The translations under genes and the position numbers were made by a program. A model generated the notes under the pieces. That model worked only from the letters and a program-made list of their open reading frames with translations. It did not search any database and was not told where the DNA came from. Shown piece after piece: positions 11,888-29,005 of a DNA stretch of 64,000 bases (the stretch's first letter is position 1; the number at the start of each line of letters is the position of its first letter). The DNA is from Amia ocellicauda (lineage: Eukaryota; Chordata; Actinopteri; Amiiformes; Amiidae). The stretch covers positions 4,901,857 through 4,965,856 of the forward strand of contig NC_089863.1 of assembly GCF_036373705.1 (NCBI RefSeq), given 5' to 3'.

Positions 11888-12487
11888 ACAAAGGGAGAGG
11901 GGATGGAGAGTGGAAAATATAGGGAAGAGGGGGAGGGATGGGGGAGAGGTGAGAAAATGAAATGAGAGATGGGAGAGAGGGAGGGGGAGGAAGAGGGATG
12001 GGGGAATTGAAAGGGAGGAGAAGGAGAGGGGAGAAGATGAAAGGAGAGAGATGAGAGAGGGAGGGAGAAAATGGGAGAATGGAAAGGCAGAGAGGAGAGG
12101 GGGGATGAGAAGGGCAGAGGGGAGAAAATAGGAAAGGGCGGGAGGGAGAGGAGAGAGATGGAAGAGAGGAGATGGAGAGAGGGACGAGAGGGAGAAAAAG
12201 GAAGAGCGCCACAGATCAGTTAATACATGATCTCCTTAATTAATTCTGAATGAGCTGATAGAAAGAGATCTAGGTAGACAGATACAGATCTTTCCAATCG
12301 ATCCCATTGAACCCCTTTTTTCTCATTTAAAGACAGTGCCAGAGTATTCACTCCATCGAGCAACACTTTCACATTCAGCCACTCAATCAATCGATCAGTC
12401 AATCAGCCAATCAATGTATCGCTCAATCTTACCATCCTGCGCAGTTTTGATAATGCCCTTCTTTCCGCGGGATAGTGTAGAGCTCAT
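7140..12487 (-). CDS. PRY-SPRY (B30.2) domain protein, 11 coding exons
   Basis: Exons by splice signals and phase, 5' to 3': 12433-12487, 11690-11841, 11227-11322, 9561-9725, 9189-9314, 8926-9054, 8657-8764, 8359-8410, 8012-8038, 7839-7865, 7140-7672. The product starts MSSTLSRGKKGIIKTAQD. Three exons carry related helical segments: RSLEECVRFINQWKEQVD, RSLEECRRLILEWADELN and DKQRIMEWALELQSVSE. A helical exon follows (LLGLKKRRLMSVLPFLEFIT), and the C-terminus is a full PRY-SPRY domain. No RING or B-box was seen, so it is a SPRY protein rather than a classical TRIM. SPRY domains bind protein partners; the role here is unknown. Length is 489 residues if all exons are used, but exon 8657-8764 ends in an in-frame TAG. 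Skipping it keeps frame and gives 453 residues. The two 27-bp exons are the least certain. Confidence 0.75.
8657..8764 (-). CDS. 108-bp exon ending in TAG, SPRY gene
   Basis: A good acceptor (TTTCAG, reading 8770 to 8765) opens a frame PDELHKLYKDNMAP that runs 35 codons to TAG at 8657-8659, directly followed by a donor GTGACC. Both flanking exons meet in phase 0. The exon could be skipped to give the SPRY form, or used as an alternative last exon or a stop-containing exon giving a protein without SPRY. It may also be a CAG-to-TAG change in this haplotype or an assembly error. Confidence 0.5.
   Translation of the reverse strand, partial: PDELHKLYKDNMAPSLTLLAPKRRSRSFQLETGMR
11079..11127. repeat. 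Short tandem repeat GATAACCCAGCCGA
   Basis: About three copies of a 14-bp unit GATAACCCAGCCGA lie in the 1.5 kb intron between the exons at 9561-9725 and 11227-11322 of the SPRY gene. The rest of that intron shows no recognised feature. Confidence 0.85.
11845..12205. repeat. GA microsatellite and purine-only tract in SPRY gene intron 1
   Basis: A (GA) run at about 11845-11880 passes into 320 bp of GGGAGAGG/GGAGGGA purine-only sequence. It lies just upstream of the second coding exon on the minus strand, where it reads as a long pyrimidine tract. Confidence 0.9.
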
Positions 12488-13157
12488 GGTGAAAGACCTG
12501 GAAGAGTGGACAGTTGCCGGTCAGAGGCATCAATGTATCAAAGACTGGGAAACAATAACAGTAATAACAATTATGAGTAGTATAATCGCCATCGTCCTGC
12601 ATTTTGCGTCAGACAGCACGAACTTCCACAAAACTAATAAACCATTAACAGGCTGGGAGGCTAAGTAAACAGCTGCAGATAACAACCGCAATCAGCCAGC
12701 AAGACAAACGTTTTCAAACCCAGATTTAATAATGGAAACGGTCCCGCCCTCTAATGCTCGTAGTAAGAGCCGTTCATTGGGATCCGCTAAACAGGACGGG
12801 TCTGGGGCAGACATTTGGCACAAACACCCGAATACCAAATTTAATCATATGTATATTGTTACAATTATATGGAAACATGTGGCCTAATATCTACAGGCCT
12901 ATTACACGGTTTTCCATACTGGCATTATAATCCTCACTTCAAAGCAAAACACACAAACATATTCAATATTTAAAATAAAAACAGCGCAATTTCTAGTTAT
13001 GAAGTCCATAACATTTTGAAGGAAACGCATATTGTTTTCCAGACTAAAACGGACTATTGTGTAGATTTGTTTTTAGACGATTTAGCCTGTTCATCTTTCT
13101 CAAGGAACATCTATAGATCTACAGATTCATTTTCAACTGCAATCTTCGCATATGACA

Positions 13158-13160
<3 letters not shown>
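12488..13160. other. 5' flank of the SPRY gene, nothing specific seen
   Basis: The sequence upstream of the minus-strand ATG at 12487 is AT-rich with no clear TATA box or CpG island. The true first exon may be further upstream, possibly in the CpG-rich block at 14436-14660. Confidence 0.4.
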
Positions 13161-13189
<29 letters not shown>

Positions 13190-13241
13190 ATAATAATAAT
13201 AATAATAATAATAATCATAATAATCATAATAATAATAAATT
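13161..13241. repeat. (GTA)n-(ATA)n trinucleotide repeat
   Basis: About ten GTA units pass directly into about fifteen AAT/ATA units, with two ATC interruptions. Confidence 0.95.
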
Positions 13242-13409
13242 AGTTAATTTGTTATTATTCATATTTATATGACATTCGACTTTATATAACACTGTTTTCC
13301 AAACGTTTCTTATATTTATGTTATTGTTTTTAAAGGCACCATATAGTTTCAGAGTATTTAATATATATTAAGTATTATATATAGATATGACCTATGGGAC
13401 ATTTAAATA

Positions 13410-13491
13410 TACACCTTTGGAAAACATTATGAGACCACTTAACATTGATTTCTGAAACTGGAGTGGTCTCTTATTTTTTCCCAGAGCTGTA
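13410..13491. mobile_element. Minimal 82-bp MITE with terminal inverted repeats and TA ends
   Basis: The left end reads TACACCTTTGGAAAACATTA then TGAGACCACTT. The right end, reverse-complemented, reads TACAGCTCTGGGAAAAAATA then AGAGACCACT. The two arms match imperfectly and nearly touch, and each end carries a TA. This fits a Tc1/mariner-type miniature element reduced to little more than its termini. Confidence 0.6.
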
Positions 13492-13897
13492 TGTTCCCAA
13501 ATGGTGAGATTAAAAGCATAATTTGCAACATGAGACGGGGGATAGACGGGGCACAGGTCGCAGTTCCCAAAATCAAGTCAAACAGTTCACTTTTACATCG
13601 TATTACAAATATTTTAAAGTCGATGGAATACGTGTCTGTGGGTTTTACCTCTTAAAAAACATATTTACAATTATTTTAGCCTTCTAGTCTGGAAACACAC
13701 AAGCGTACTTTTCAATTTTAGTATTAGCATGCACACATATATTTGTCTTATAACTATTGTGTTCAATGTAAAACATTCTGTGTTTGTTCGAGGATAACAA
13801 CTGTGTGTTAAAACTGACCAAATTACAACACAATAATGGGACAGATCAAATCAAAACTTTGACCCACCCATTAATAGAAAACTACAAACCTGCACAT

Positions 13898-14224
13898 CAG
13901 TGGTTCCCAAACCGGTCCTGGGGGACCCCCTACCCTGCTGGTTTTTGTTCCAACCGAGCTCTCAATTATTTCATTGAACCCTTAATTGAAGTAACAATCT
14001 GCTTAGATTATACTTTTTAAATTGTGTAAGAAAATAGTTGTTTCTTCGATACGTTTTTTAATATAATTCTATACTTAGCTTAAAACCCCTACTGTTTAAA
14101 ATAATTAAAAGTCTGATTTAGGAAATTATTAGTCAATTAAGGGTTCAATGAAGTAATTGAGAGCTCGGTTGGAACAAAAACCAGCAGGGTAGGGGCTCCC
14201 CCAGGACCGGTTTGGGAACCAGTG
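13898..14224. mobile_element. Palindromic MITE, about 95-bp inverted termini, likely hAT type
   Basis: The left arm starts CAGTGGTTCCCAAACCGGTC and continues through CTGCTGGTTTTTGTTCCAAC to AACCCTTAATTGA. The right arm is its near-exact reverse complement. The flanks CTGCACAT and ATGTACAT match at 6 of 8 positions, suggesting an aged 8-bp target-site duplication as made by hAT elements. A second partial copy lies at 43790-44000 in POLR2A intron 14. The family looks like a widely dispersed fish repeat. Confidence 0.75.
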
Positions 14225-14435
14225 ATGTACATCACAGCGGTTACATTTCTGATTAGAAGAAAGTGGCATCTTACTGAAAATGAAGCCGCAACTGAGTACA
14301 GCTCTGCAGTTTCTACCACAAAATTGTGTTACATTTAAGACATTCGAGTGTGAAAACAACCCATTTTAGCAACTGTAGACGCGATATAAAACATATGCAT
14401 TAGATATACTATATGGCTGTATTAGATACACAATA

Positions 14436-14660
14436 GTGCGCATCCCGGCTGCAGGCGAGTCTCCCTACCCGAGTCCGGAGCTGGAGGCGCAGCGCTTCTT
14501 AGTGACGCTCCCGCGGCGCGCAAAGCTTTTTGTTGCGAAGACACGATGTCTGAACTTCGGACTTTTTTACAGCCCTGCATCTCTGTGGTTGCTTTACTGC
14601 ACGATGGCGCAGATAACAGGGGTTGTGGCTCCCCTTGCGAGTCCTTCTCGGAAAGCTGCT
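14436..14660. promoter_or_regulatory. CpG-rich block, possible promoter
   Basis: An isolated GC- and CpG-rich patch (CTCCCGCGGCGCGCAAAGC and nearby CGs) lies in AT-rich DNA about 2 kb upstream of the SPRY gene start codon. It could hold that gene's first non-coding exon. No transcript boundary can be proven from sequence. Confidence 0.3.
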
Positions 14661-14664
14661 GTGT

Positions 14665-16390
14665 TATAGAGAGGCGGAGGGGGGGGTGTCAGCTACCAAA
14701 ACCAAAGAGGCCACCATCGGGTTAATTGCGTTTTCCCAAAAGCAAGATCCAATTAAAGCTCGTCCTTCCCGCTGCTCTGCGCTCTCGCTTTAGCAGCGTG
14801 TCAAAACATGAAGTGGCCCTTGACAAGAAATATATCTCCCCCTGGACGTCTCTGAATGGAAGGCGTTGGGGGTTTCTGTCATGTAATGGAAGTGAACCAA
14901 CTGTCTCCTTGTGTTGCATGTAAACAGAGGAAACAGCAGGGGCCCCTGGCGTGTCCACTCTGGCACCGGAGGCGGGGGCCACAGTGAACAGGTGTACATC
15001 CAGGCGACAAGACAAACACACAAGCAAGTCTAATCAACCCCACAAAATGATTGGGTCAGGCCCAGGTGCCCCTCACTGGATACAGGGTCTCAGATTGATC
15101 CGGGGGTCAGTGCCTGGGCACCCTGACTGCACCCTGATTGGCACCGGTCCCGGACTCATCCAGCCCTGTTGCCTGTGGTGGCCTAGTCGACAGCACTGAG
15201 CCGCAGAAATCCTCTTTTACTGCCTCTTTATAACGAGGAAGAAGTAACATGTTTATTACAAACACTCAACACAGGTAAATTCTCAGGATCCCTTTTGATT
15301 TCTTCCAAATAAATTTGATGGGAAGTGCCTACTATTCGTCCGAACTCATTTGCATACACAGGTTTAGCACATGCATTGTAAATAACACAAGCCTGAGTAA
15401 CAGTGCCGTCGCTGTGTTTGATGCGTTGATTGCTGCTGGTCCGCCAACTCCAGGCAACAGTCCTTAATGAAATGGATGCTTGCTAAAACACACACAAAAA
15501 ACAGATAAAACAGAGCCTAAATACCCGTTCATTTCATTATAAAAGACTACTGTTGTGAGTTGTGTGCTTGATTAACAACAACAATATTAATAACAATAAT
15601 TAAACAAATGCACACTAACGCCAGCGGCTAAAGGTCTGGGTTGCATGACGCTATATATTCCTGTAATGGGTGTGTACACCTATTTCTTGTGTGCAGTTTC
15701 GTAATCTCCTTGACACCGTGTGTGAGTTAAGTAAGGCCGGTGTGGCATTATATATAACATGGCATGAATAGAGCAGAGTTGGTGAAATGGGTGAGAGGTG
15801 AACGGCTACCTGCGGGCAAAGCTGAGCTGTGATTTATAACCCCCATTAATGGAGATCATTTTTCTGCTTCAAGCGAAGCAATCTCAGAAGGTGTGGGGGA
15901 GAATTTATGCACCAATAAATTAATTAATGCAAATGGAAAGGTGTGTTTTTTTTTGTATTTGGTCATTATACTAAGGGGAGGGAAGTCAAACAAAATGGAC
16001 GAATACCAGAAACAATTACACCTTTCTCTTTCTCAGTCAAATCTAAACTGATCTCGATTATTAAACATATCTGTCTGTTGGTCGGCTGTAGGGGATTATT
16101 AAACAGTTTCTTGAGAATGAAAACCATGAATTAATTCAGGGAAAGTTGCTGCAAACTTCAGAGATGTTAGTATGATAACAAGATTCAAGGTTTGCCTGTT
16201 GAAAATGTAGATAATCACTTTTAATTAATTTACACACTGGCAGAGCGCCTAATTGCGTTTATTAACCCTTCAATTAATTTATATCATAACAAACATTTAA
16301 AAATGGGAAAATAACGCACTCAAACAATAACACAAGGTCGGACATTTTAAAATCACTTTATAATTTTAATGTATTTTTAAAACCCGTGTC
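14665..16390. other. Intergenic, no feature recognised
   Basis: The stretch has moderate GC at 14,700-15,200, then AT-rich sequence. I saw no exon with splice signals, no tRNA-like fold and no tandem repeat of note. Confidence 0.5.
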
Positions 16391-16392
16391 AC

Positions 16393-16793
16393 CATTTTGT
16401 GACCAGGACAGTGATATTTTGAAATGTAACTATTTCCAATGAGAAAACGGGCGATTTTTGTGTGTTTTCGTTTACATAAGTAAAAAAAAATAAAGAAAAA
16501 AGAAAATGAATCCAAATTAACATTTATTTTAAAGTAATAGAAAAATAACTACAAAAGATTTAGAAGTCTAGTTTTTCGAGATTTACAATTATACTGTATT
16601 TACAGTATACTACTGTATACTATACTCACTTCTAATTTGTTTGTAGTCATTTTGGTATTAATTTAGTTTAAATACATGTTAATTTGGATTCATGTTTTTT
16701 TTTCTGACTTTATGTGAACAAAAAGACACACATTCGCCCGTTTTCTCATTGGAAGTAGTTACATTTCTAATGATCTCTCTCCTGGTCACAAAA
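16393..16793. mobile_element. Fold-back element, 120-135-bp imperfect arms
   Basis: The left arm (about 16393-16527) and right arm (about 16674-16793) are reverse complements with substitutions and small indels. They share GTGACCAGGA, AATGTAACTA, CCAATGAGAAAACGGGCGA and TGAATCCAAATTAACAT. The centre is AT-rich. No open frame is present. This fits an old MITE; target-site duplications were not resolved. Confidence 0.65.
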
Positions 16794-17255
16794 GCAAGGT
16801 TTGTGGGGAATAATAGACATTTTATATACTTTTGAGGCATAAGCAATTAGGAAATTAAAAAAAAAAATGTTACACGGTGTTATCAGAGTCCAGCGCTGTC
16901 TCTGACGCCACACCTGGAAACTAATGTGTGTGTTTATTTATACTGTCACAGTTACACTTAAGACAAAAATATTCAATACTTTACACCTATTACGTAAAAG
17001 TCTGTAAAATATTATGACACAATGCAAAGATCGAGTGCGAGTTGTAGAAACATTTCCATCATATGTACCCTTTACATTTACCACGGATTTGTATATCTTT
17101 ATTTGGTGTTATATCCGCCGTGAATAAATAGTATAGGATTCAATTCATGATATGTACCACGCTGTACCCTAGGATGTCAAATTGTACCATCAATACTTTT
17201 TGTGCCATGGTATGTTGTTATATATACTGTAGTATACTATGAAGCATTTATATTA

Positions 17256-17281
17256 CTGTTGTTGTTGTTGTTGTTGTTGTA
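17256..17281. repeat. (GTT)n microsatellite
   Basis: Eight to nine GTT units follow TATTACT. Confidence 0.95.
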
Positions 17282-17427
17282 TGTATTGGCCTATACGGTA
17301 TTAAACCAAGGAATACTATAGCACGTACGCTTTCTCCCTTTCTCACAAAACGATCAATTTCTCACAACTACTTTTCTAAGCACGTTGCTAAATTTGCTTG
17401 TCGGAGAAAATACACAACGTACGTACA

Positions 17428-17473
<46 letters not shown>
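17428..17473. repeat. (AAT)n microsatellite
   Basis: Fifteen or so uninterrupted AAT units. Confidence 0.97.
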
Positions 17474-17474
<1 letters not shown>

Positions 17475-17982
17475 ACAAACACGTCTGACGTCAATGTTGC
17501 TTTAGAACAGTAGAACGTTAAGCAAAAGCTTTCCGTGTTCTTTTTTTAATTGGAGTTCTTTTAGAATATAATATGCTTATTTATTTGTATTTTTATAACT
17601 GTAACTAGCTCGAGTCTTTCTTGGCACACGCCTGCACCCCCTTGGCAGGCGCACCGTTTGATCTAGACCAAATCCCGCTGATTTTAACTTACCTAATTAG
17701 CTATCTTGATCATTGATGCTGCAGATCTAGTGTTACAGCACAGAGTTTCACTGAGGCAATCATTTTTAACGAACCTCTCGCTACAGATGCAAACACACCG
17801 CCACCGTGTTTTAATGAGACAGGTAAGGTGGATTTGGACTGTGCAGTTAAACTAGCGAGAAGAACAAACTCATACAGCCAGCCAGCCATCTGGTTTACAC
17901 GGACGCCTATTAGGGCCACTTTGGGAGTGTTTTGATTTATTTTTCTTCTCTCAAAGACCCGGGGGGGTTATAATCTGAGAAA

Positions 17983-18257
17983 AAAGTCAGAATTGTACAC
18001 GAGGTACCGCTGTAAAGTTAGCCTGACCTTTGATATTAATTTGATATTTGATATTGGACTCGCCCTGCCCGACAGGAATGAGAAGAGCTGCGTCTCCCCA
18101 AGCAGGACGGCTAGAGATGTCATCCAGTTTCACAAGAAGAGGACCAGTCGTGTTGTTTCACAGCCTTGGTTTTAATTGTGAATCTTAAAAAATAGTTTGA
18201 GAAGAACAATAACATCGCACATACATGTATACATACATATACATAAATATATACATG

Positions 18258-18289
<32 letters not shown>

Positions 18290-18995
18290 TGTATAGCCTA
18301 TACATGCATTTGTAGATATGTGTGTATAATATAGGCTATATTATATACACATATGTTCGTGTGTGTCTGTGTGTGCATTCCACAAATTAACGATAATGTC
18401 TAACACAGTACTTATTTACCTCTTTTTATCCAAATACGGTTTGAAAACGAGTACATGCGTCTCTTTTCCTTTCTTTATGTACTGATGTATGGGGGGCAGG
18501 GCACGACATCTGTTTAAAAACAATACAATTCTTCATAAGGTTCAACAGAGAAACCATTCACTACTAGTAAAGCCATGTCACCAGTGCCGTCTGTGTGCAT
18601 ATATGTGGTGTGATGTATAGTATACCGTTTCCCACAAATTATTGGTAGGATTCACATGTGAACGAGGGCTTGTGAAACACTGCACAATTGGACTGCTGAA
18701 CATTATAGTTGGTTTGGACACTTTAACTGCTGTTGGGGGACATAAAGCCACAACCAGGGTCAGTCTAAGTGATTTTTCAAAAATGATTGTTAAGATTCAC
18801 AATTAAAACCAAGGCTGTGAAACAACACGACTGGTCCTCTTCTTGTGAAACTGGATGACATCTCTAGCCGTCCTGCTTGGGGAGACGCAGCTCTTCTCAT
18901 TCCTGTCGGGCAGGGCGAGTCCAATATCAAATATCAAATTAATATCAAAGGTCAGGCTAACTTTACAGCGGTACCTCGTGTACAATTCTGACTTT
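17983..18995. repeat. Inverted repeat with identical 206-bp arms
   Basis: The arms are 17983-18188 and 18790-18995. I compared them base by base and found no difference. The spacer is 601 bp and contains an (ATGT)n microsatellite at about 18215-18296. The arm sequence is not simple repeat; it contains a stretch reading GACTCGCCCTGCCCGACAGG. Arm ends are sharp on both sides and no clear target-site duplication flanks them. It could be the long terminal inverted repeats of a DNA transposon, or an inverted duplication kept identical by gene conversion. Confidence 0.9.
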
Positions 18996-19690
18996 AACTT
19001 TAGATACACATTTCATGTAATCGTCCTTAAAACAGTTAGTATGCAAGCAAGCTACTATACAGCAATAATAATAAGCATAATACACTAATCTTAGAATCCC
19101 TTTCTCTTGTGCTTGTTTTTCTTCAGTTTATTTCTTCGTACAGTTTCTTTTTTGCGCTGGGTTGATGCTCTTTTTTCCGCCATTATACTTTAGTCGCGTT
19201 GCAATCATTAAATATGTTTTCTTTTATTCTGCTACACCAGATGGCAGGTTTCTGTCTAGACTAGATCACACATAACATCCAATCTGACAACTGATCACTG
19301 TGATCATTTATGAAAATCAATACTAGAACATAAATTAGAAAATATTCAATTTATCAATTATTCGTTTCTGATAGGCCGTTTATGTCGCTTATGCCTGTGA
19401 ATATATCGATCCTCTCATCGGAACTGGTTTTCATTTATAGGCCGCTGAGCAACAGTGTGGCGCCCTCTACTGGACACCGAGGGCAAGTGCTGGGGTTTTC
19501 TGTGAATTATTAAGGACCTACACTTTATTCATCCTGTTGTGCTGCATGTTACCTCACTACTCCTTTGCAACTCGCTGTGGGATGTTGTGAGTAATACAGT
19601 CACACCAGACAGTACCTGCGTGTGTCGGAGACCGGTAGGGTTTTGTGTACAAGAAAGAAAGAGATTAAAGCAACTCTGAATGCCAGCACT
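18996..19690. other. Intergenic, no gene seen
   Basis: AT-rich sequence with no recognised exon. An AATAAA on the minus strand at about 19523-19528 could serve as a distal poly(A) signal for CAPG. Confidence 0.4.
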
Positions 19691-19694
19691 TGTT

Positions 19695-19700
19695 TTTATT
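19695..19700 (-). terminator. Candidate poly(A) signal of CAPG
   Basis: The minus strand reads AATAAA about 480 bp after the CAPG stop codon, a normal 3' UTR length. A second AATAAA lies about 170 bp further on. Confidence 0.5.
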
Positions 19701-20177
19701 ATTATCATTCTTGCAGTTCTGTAGTGACATCATTCCTTAAGCATATCCAGTTATAAGAAACACATTTTAATCAAAATATATATGTGTGTGTGTCTGTGTC
19801 TATGTATATTAATAGATGCCCCAAAGCCTATCTCTGTTGCCTCTAATGAAACTCGACCCAGGGTGATACAGCACTGCCATTTTGTCCTGGTTCAGACTCC
19901 TGTGTATCATTCCCTCTCCTTGTGCTTCTATGAACACGTGTGGGCGCTTGTTGATGACATCACTGCTGCCCGGACGTTAATAACTCACCCTGTTGTAAGC
20001 AGTTTTGTAGATCCTACGCTACAGGCGTGTGCTGGTTTTTGAGTACCCGGTGAAATATGGGAAATAATGCTGTCTTTAACTAATGACAGCGGAGCAGGAA
20101 GTCTGCCTGGGAAGGCTCGTACTCGGGGAGGTGGTGTGTCCCAGCCTGGGCCGAGGGGGCCGGGTAGGGGGTGCGCT

Positions 20178-25651
<5,474 letters not shown>

Positions 25652-25731
25652 CCTGCCCCGGGGAGAGGGAGGAGAGAGAAGAGGGGATGGGGAGAGTGGG
25701 AGTGGGACAGCAAGAGGGGGAGACGTGGGGC

Positions 25732-25918
<187 letters not shown>

Positions 25919-26251
25919 TTTAGTCTTTCAGGACTGGCTGCCTGAGCAGATCGCTGAGAGAAGCAGTGCAATTAAAACCTGTCGGCACAAGCCCGCGCAC
26001 AACACAGACAACACACGGGCCGGGCTCATCCGAGGAGACAGCACAGGGAGGGACTGCAGACAAGTCCCCTCACGCCCGCCCGTGTCTCACACACACACAC
26101 ACACACACTCAGTCGCTTTTTCTTCCGCTGGATCAGATTTAGTTCTAGTTTTTGCTTCTTCTTTTCCAGTCCTCACGAAAAAAAACACCGACACACAAGC
26201 AACATGAAGCCCAACTGTGGAACGACAAGCCGGAGCTGCAGCCGGAAAACT

Positions 26252-26350
26252 GACTGCACTGGACTGCACTGGACTGCACTGGACTGCACTGGACTGCACT
26301 GGACTGCACTGGACTGCACTGGACTGCGAGAGGCTGTTAGAGGCTGTTAG
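26252..26350. repeat. Decamer arrays GGACTGCACT then GAGGCTGTTA
   Basis: About eight exact GGACTGCACT copies are followed directly by two to three copies of a different decamer, GAGGCTGTTA/GAGGCTGCGA. The two units share a GGCTG/GACTG core, so one may derive from the other. Confidence 0.93.
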
Positions 26351-26354
26351 AGGC

Positions 26355-28255
26355 TGCGAGAGCTTCTGCTGTGCAACAGGGGGTGGCTCACATGTTTGTA
26401 TCTGGGGTCGTGGGGGAGCAGAGGGAGCTCAGTCCGGCAGAATGGGTCACTCTGGCTGGGAATCTTCAGACCTGGGGGGGAAGGGTTACACCAGATGGAA
26501 AAAGGAAGATGCATTAGACCAGTTGGGTACGGTGTCCAGGGAGGCTCACACTCACCTCCGCTGCTGGGCTCCCGGCACAGTGTGATCTGGGCCGAGCTGG
26601 GATATACGGCACCGCGCTGTACCGTACTGGGCGATACTGCAGCTCTCCCAAGCTATTCTCCACCGTGCTATACCCCACCGTGCTGTGCTGCGATGCAGGG
26701 GATGGGGGGAGGCAGACGAAACCCGGTGACAGTTCCCCTGTGTGTTTTCAGCGAAACGGCACAGACCACAACCACAGGATGGTGTCGATGCCCGTGTGGT
26801 GGGCCATGCGGGACACATGATCAGATCTGAACTGGAGCAGACAGGTGTTTGTGGGGTGGCAGGGTGCATGCTCTGGGGAACAACGCTATACATATATATG
26901 ATCAGTTATATCAGTTGATTTTGGGTCCCGTCGCTGCAAGCAAACTTTTCATTCCCTGCACTTTGGCATTTGTGAATGGATGATTTACGTATTTATTTAT
27001 GTAATGTCGCTCTATTCATTTTCTTTTTCAACGTTTTGACATCCTGGATCGGGACTCTCTGTGCTGTATCGCGGTTCAGCACAGGAAACGTTGCGCACGT
27101 CCATGCGCAATCACGAGGTGCTAACCACCCCCCGCAGACAGTTATATATATACATATATATACACATCACCGTCAATTTTTAAGCCGTGAAAACAGCTGT
27201 TGGGCGAGGATGTCAAAAACACGAAATGTAGCAGCTAAAAACCTACCAATCGCCTCCGCCAACGGTTGAACAGACGTGCATTTTGGGTTCTGTCTGGGGA
27301 ACCGCCCTAAGTGGAAATTAAATTATTTTGTTTTGTTTGGGGATTTATTTTTAACACTTATCCATGGAGACGAGGGTGAGTCACCTTCCTGCCACGACTA
27401 GAAGTAAAAATTGACTTAATCCACCCAGTTAATGTCCTGATCAGGCAGAAGTCGGGGTTACCGCAGGTTTTGCGCTAAGGGTTGCGCAGGGTTATGTTTT
27501 ATTCAGCAGAGCAGTTGCCCATGACCAGAACACACTCAGTGTACACCTGGTAATTTACTTACTAGCTGGCACGGTATGAACACGGTGACCTGATATGCAC
27601 CTGAAGTCCCCAGACTGCAAAACCAGCAACTGAACCGGCTCCGAGAACAGGCGCAAATTGCTCCGGGAATTCGCAACCACGCACAGGATGTGTCACAATA
27701 TCACGCAAACCTGCAGAAGCTGCTAATTGGAAATCCATTTCTTTTCCAAAGGTACAGGCACCCAATCTTTCCCACACCCTCTGCATAAACAGCTCCCAGG
27801 CTCTGCATCTCGCCTCTCTCCCGGACTGCGCTAATTAACAGCTTACAGCGTTAGGTGAGGAATTGGTTCAACCTCTCTATAGCCCCTGTCACACAAAAAG
27901 CCACATTCATTTTGCCGATACAAGCACACACACATGAATGAATGAATACATGTTTTTCCCCTCCATATATCCAGCTTCTTCTATACTGCCAGCTCACAGT
28001 CCTGCACCCTTAACCCAAAACCTGTTGACAGAAATGCGGTTCTGCCGGTAACTGGAGAGCTCCCCGCTGCCCTCACCCCACCTTACAGGTGAAAATCAAT
28101 CCCCTGGTCCTTTTGTAGGCGCTAATAGGCCAATTTAGTGTAAAGCACACTGCAATCATTACCCTGAGAAAGAACAGTACAGAGAGATATTTATCACTGA
28201 TGTTTTTGTAATACTTATTCTGATCAGGCCACAGAGAGCAAGACAGACAGAGTGA
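26355..28255. other. 5' flank of CAPG, no gene recognised
   Basis: Mixed sequence with no convincing exon. A non-coding first exon of CAPG may lie in or near this stretch, but no donor could be tied to it. Confidence 0.4.
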
Positions 28256-28269
28256 GTTTTGCTGGTCTG

Positions 28270-28342
<73 letters not shown>
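28270..28342. repeat. (GA)n microsatellite
   Basis: About 36 GA units followed by a G run; a shorter GA run lies at 28566-28602. Confidence 0.97.
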
Positions 28343-28352
<10 letters not shown>

Positions 28353-28562
28353 AGAGTAAATGGAGAAGAAGGCTCAATCCCTACCTTGCGGAGTTCAGGG
28401 AGCTGGCGAGGATGGGCAGAGCTGGCAGACTGGAAGGCAGACAGGCTGGCAGGCAGGGTGACTTCTTACAAACTTCCTGTCTTTATTTATTCTGTCAAAA
28501 GGAAAAGAAAAAAGAAAAAAAACGCAAAGGCCAGCCCCCTTGGCCCCAGCCCACAGGGAGGG

Positions 28563-28603
<41 letters not shown>

Positions 28604-28959
28604 GAGAAGGTAGAGGGAGGAGAGTTTTCTCACTCCTTCCGTGCTGCCGACTATGTATATAACTCTGTGGGCAGCAGGCACAAAACGGAGCACACCCTAA
28701 CACGCACCGTTTATCCAATGCATTCTTGTCCGTTTGTCAAGTTTATTTTCAGGAAACCGCAACTTCCCCTTTAAATTGTGCGAAGGGACGGAGAACGGGA
28801 AACAGAACACACGCCTAGAAAGATGCAAACGGCCAAACAAGCCATGACAAATGAAATATATATTTTAAAAACATGTCGAAAAGCGTGCCCCTGTTCTCTT
28901 TCAGCCCCGTTTGGTGCTGGTATTGGGTTGCTGTTGTTTTTCAGTCTGCACATATGTAT

Positions 28960-29005
28960 TCTTCTTCTTCTTCTTCTTCTTCTTCTTCTTCTTCTTCTTC
29001 TTCTT
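28960..29005. repeat. (TTC)n/(GAA)n microsatellite
   Basis: About fifteen perfect TTC units. GAA/TTC tracts can adopt triplex DNA. Confidence 0.97.

Noticed and set aside
17993-18175. 60-codon frame repeated on the opposite strand at 18803-19009
   Set aside because: Both copies are the arms of the inverted repeat; no start context or family similarity, so treated as repeat sequence and not a gene pair.
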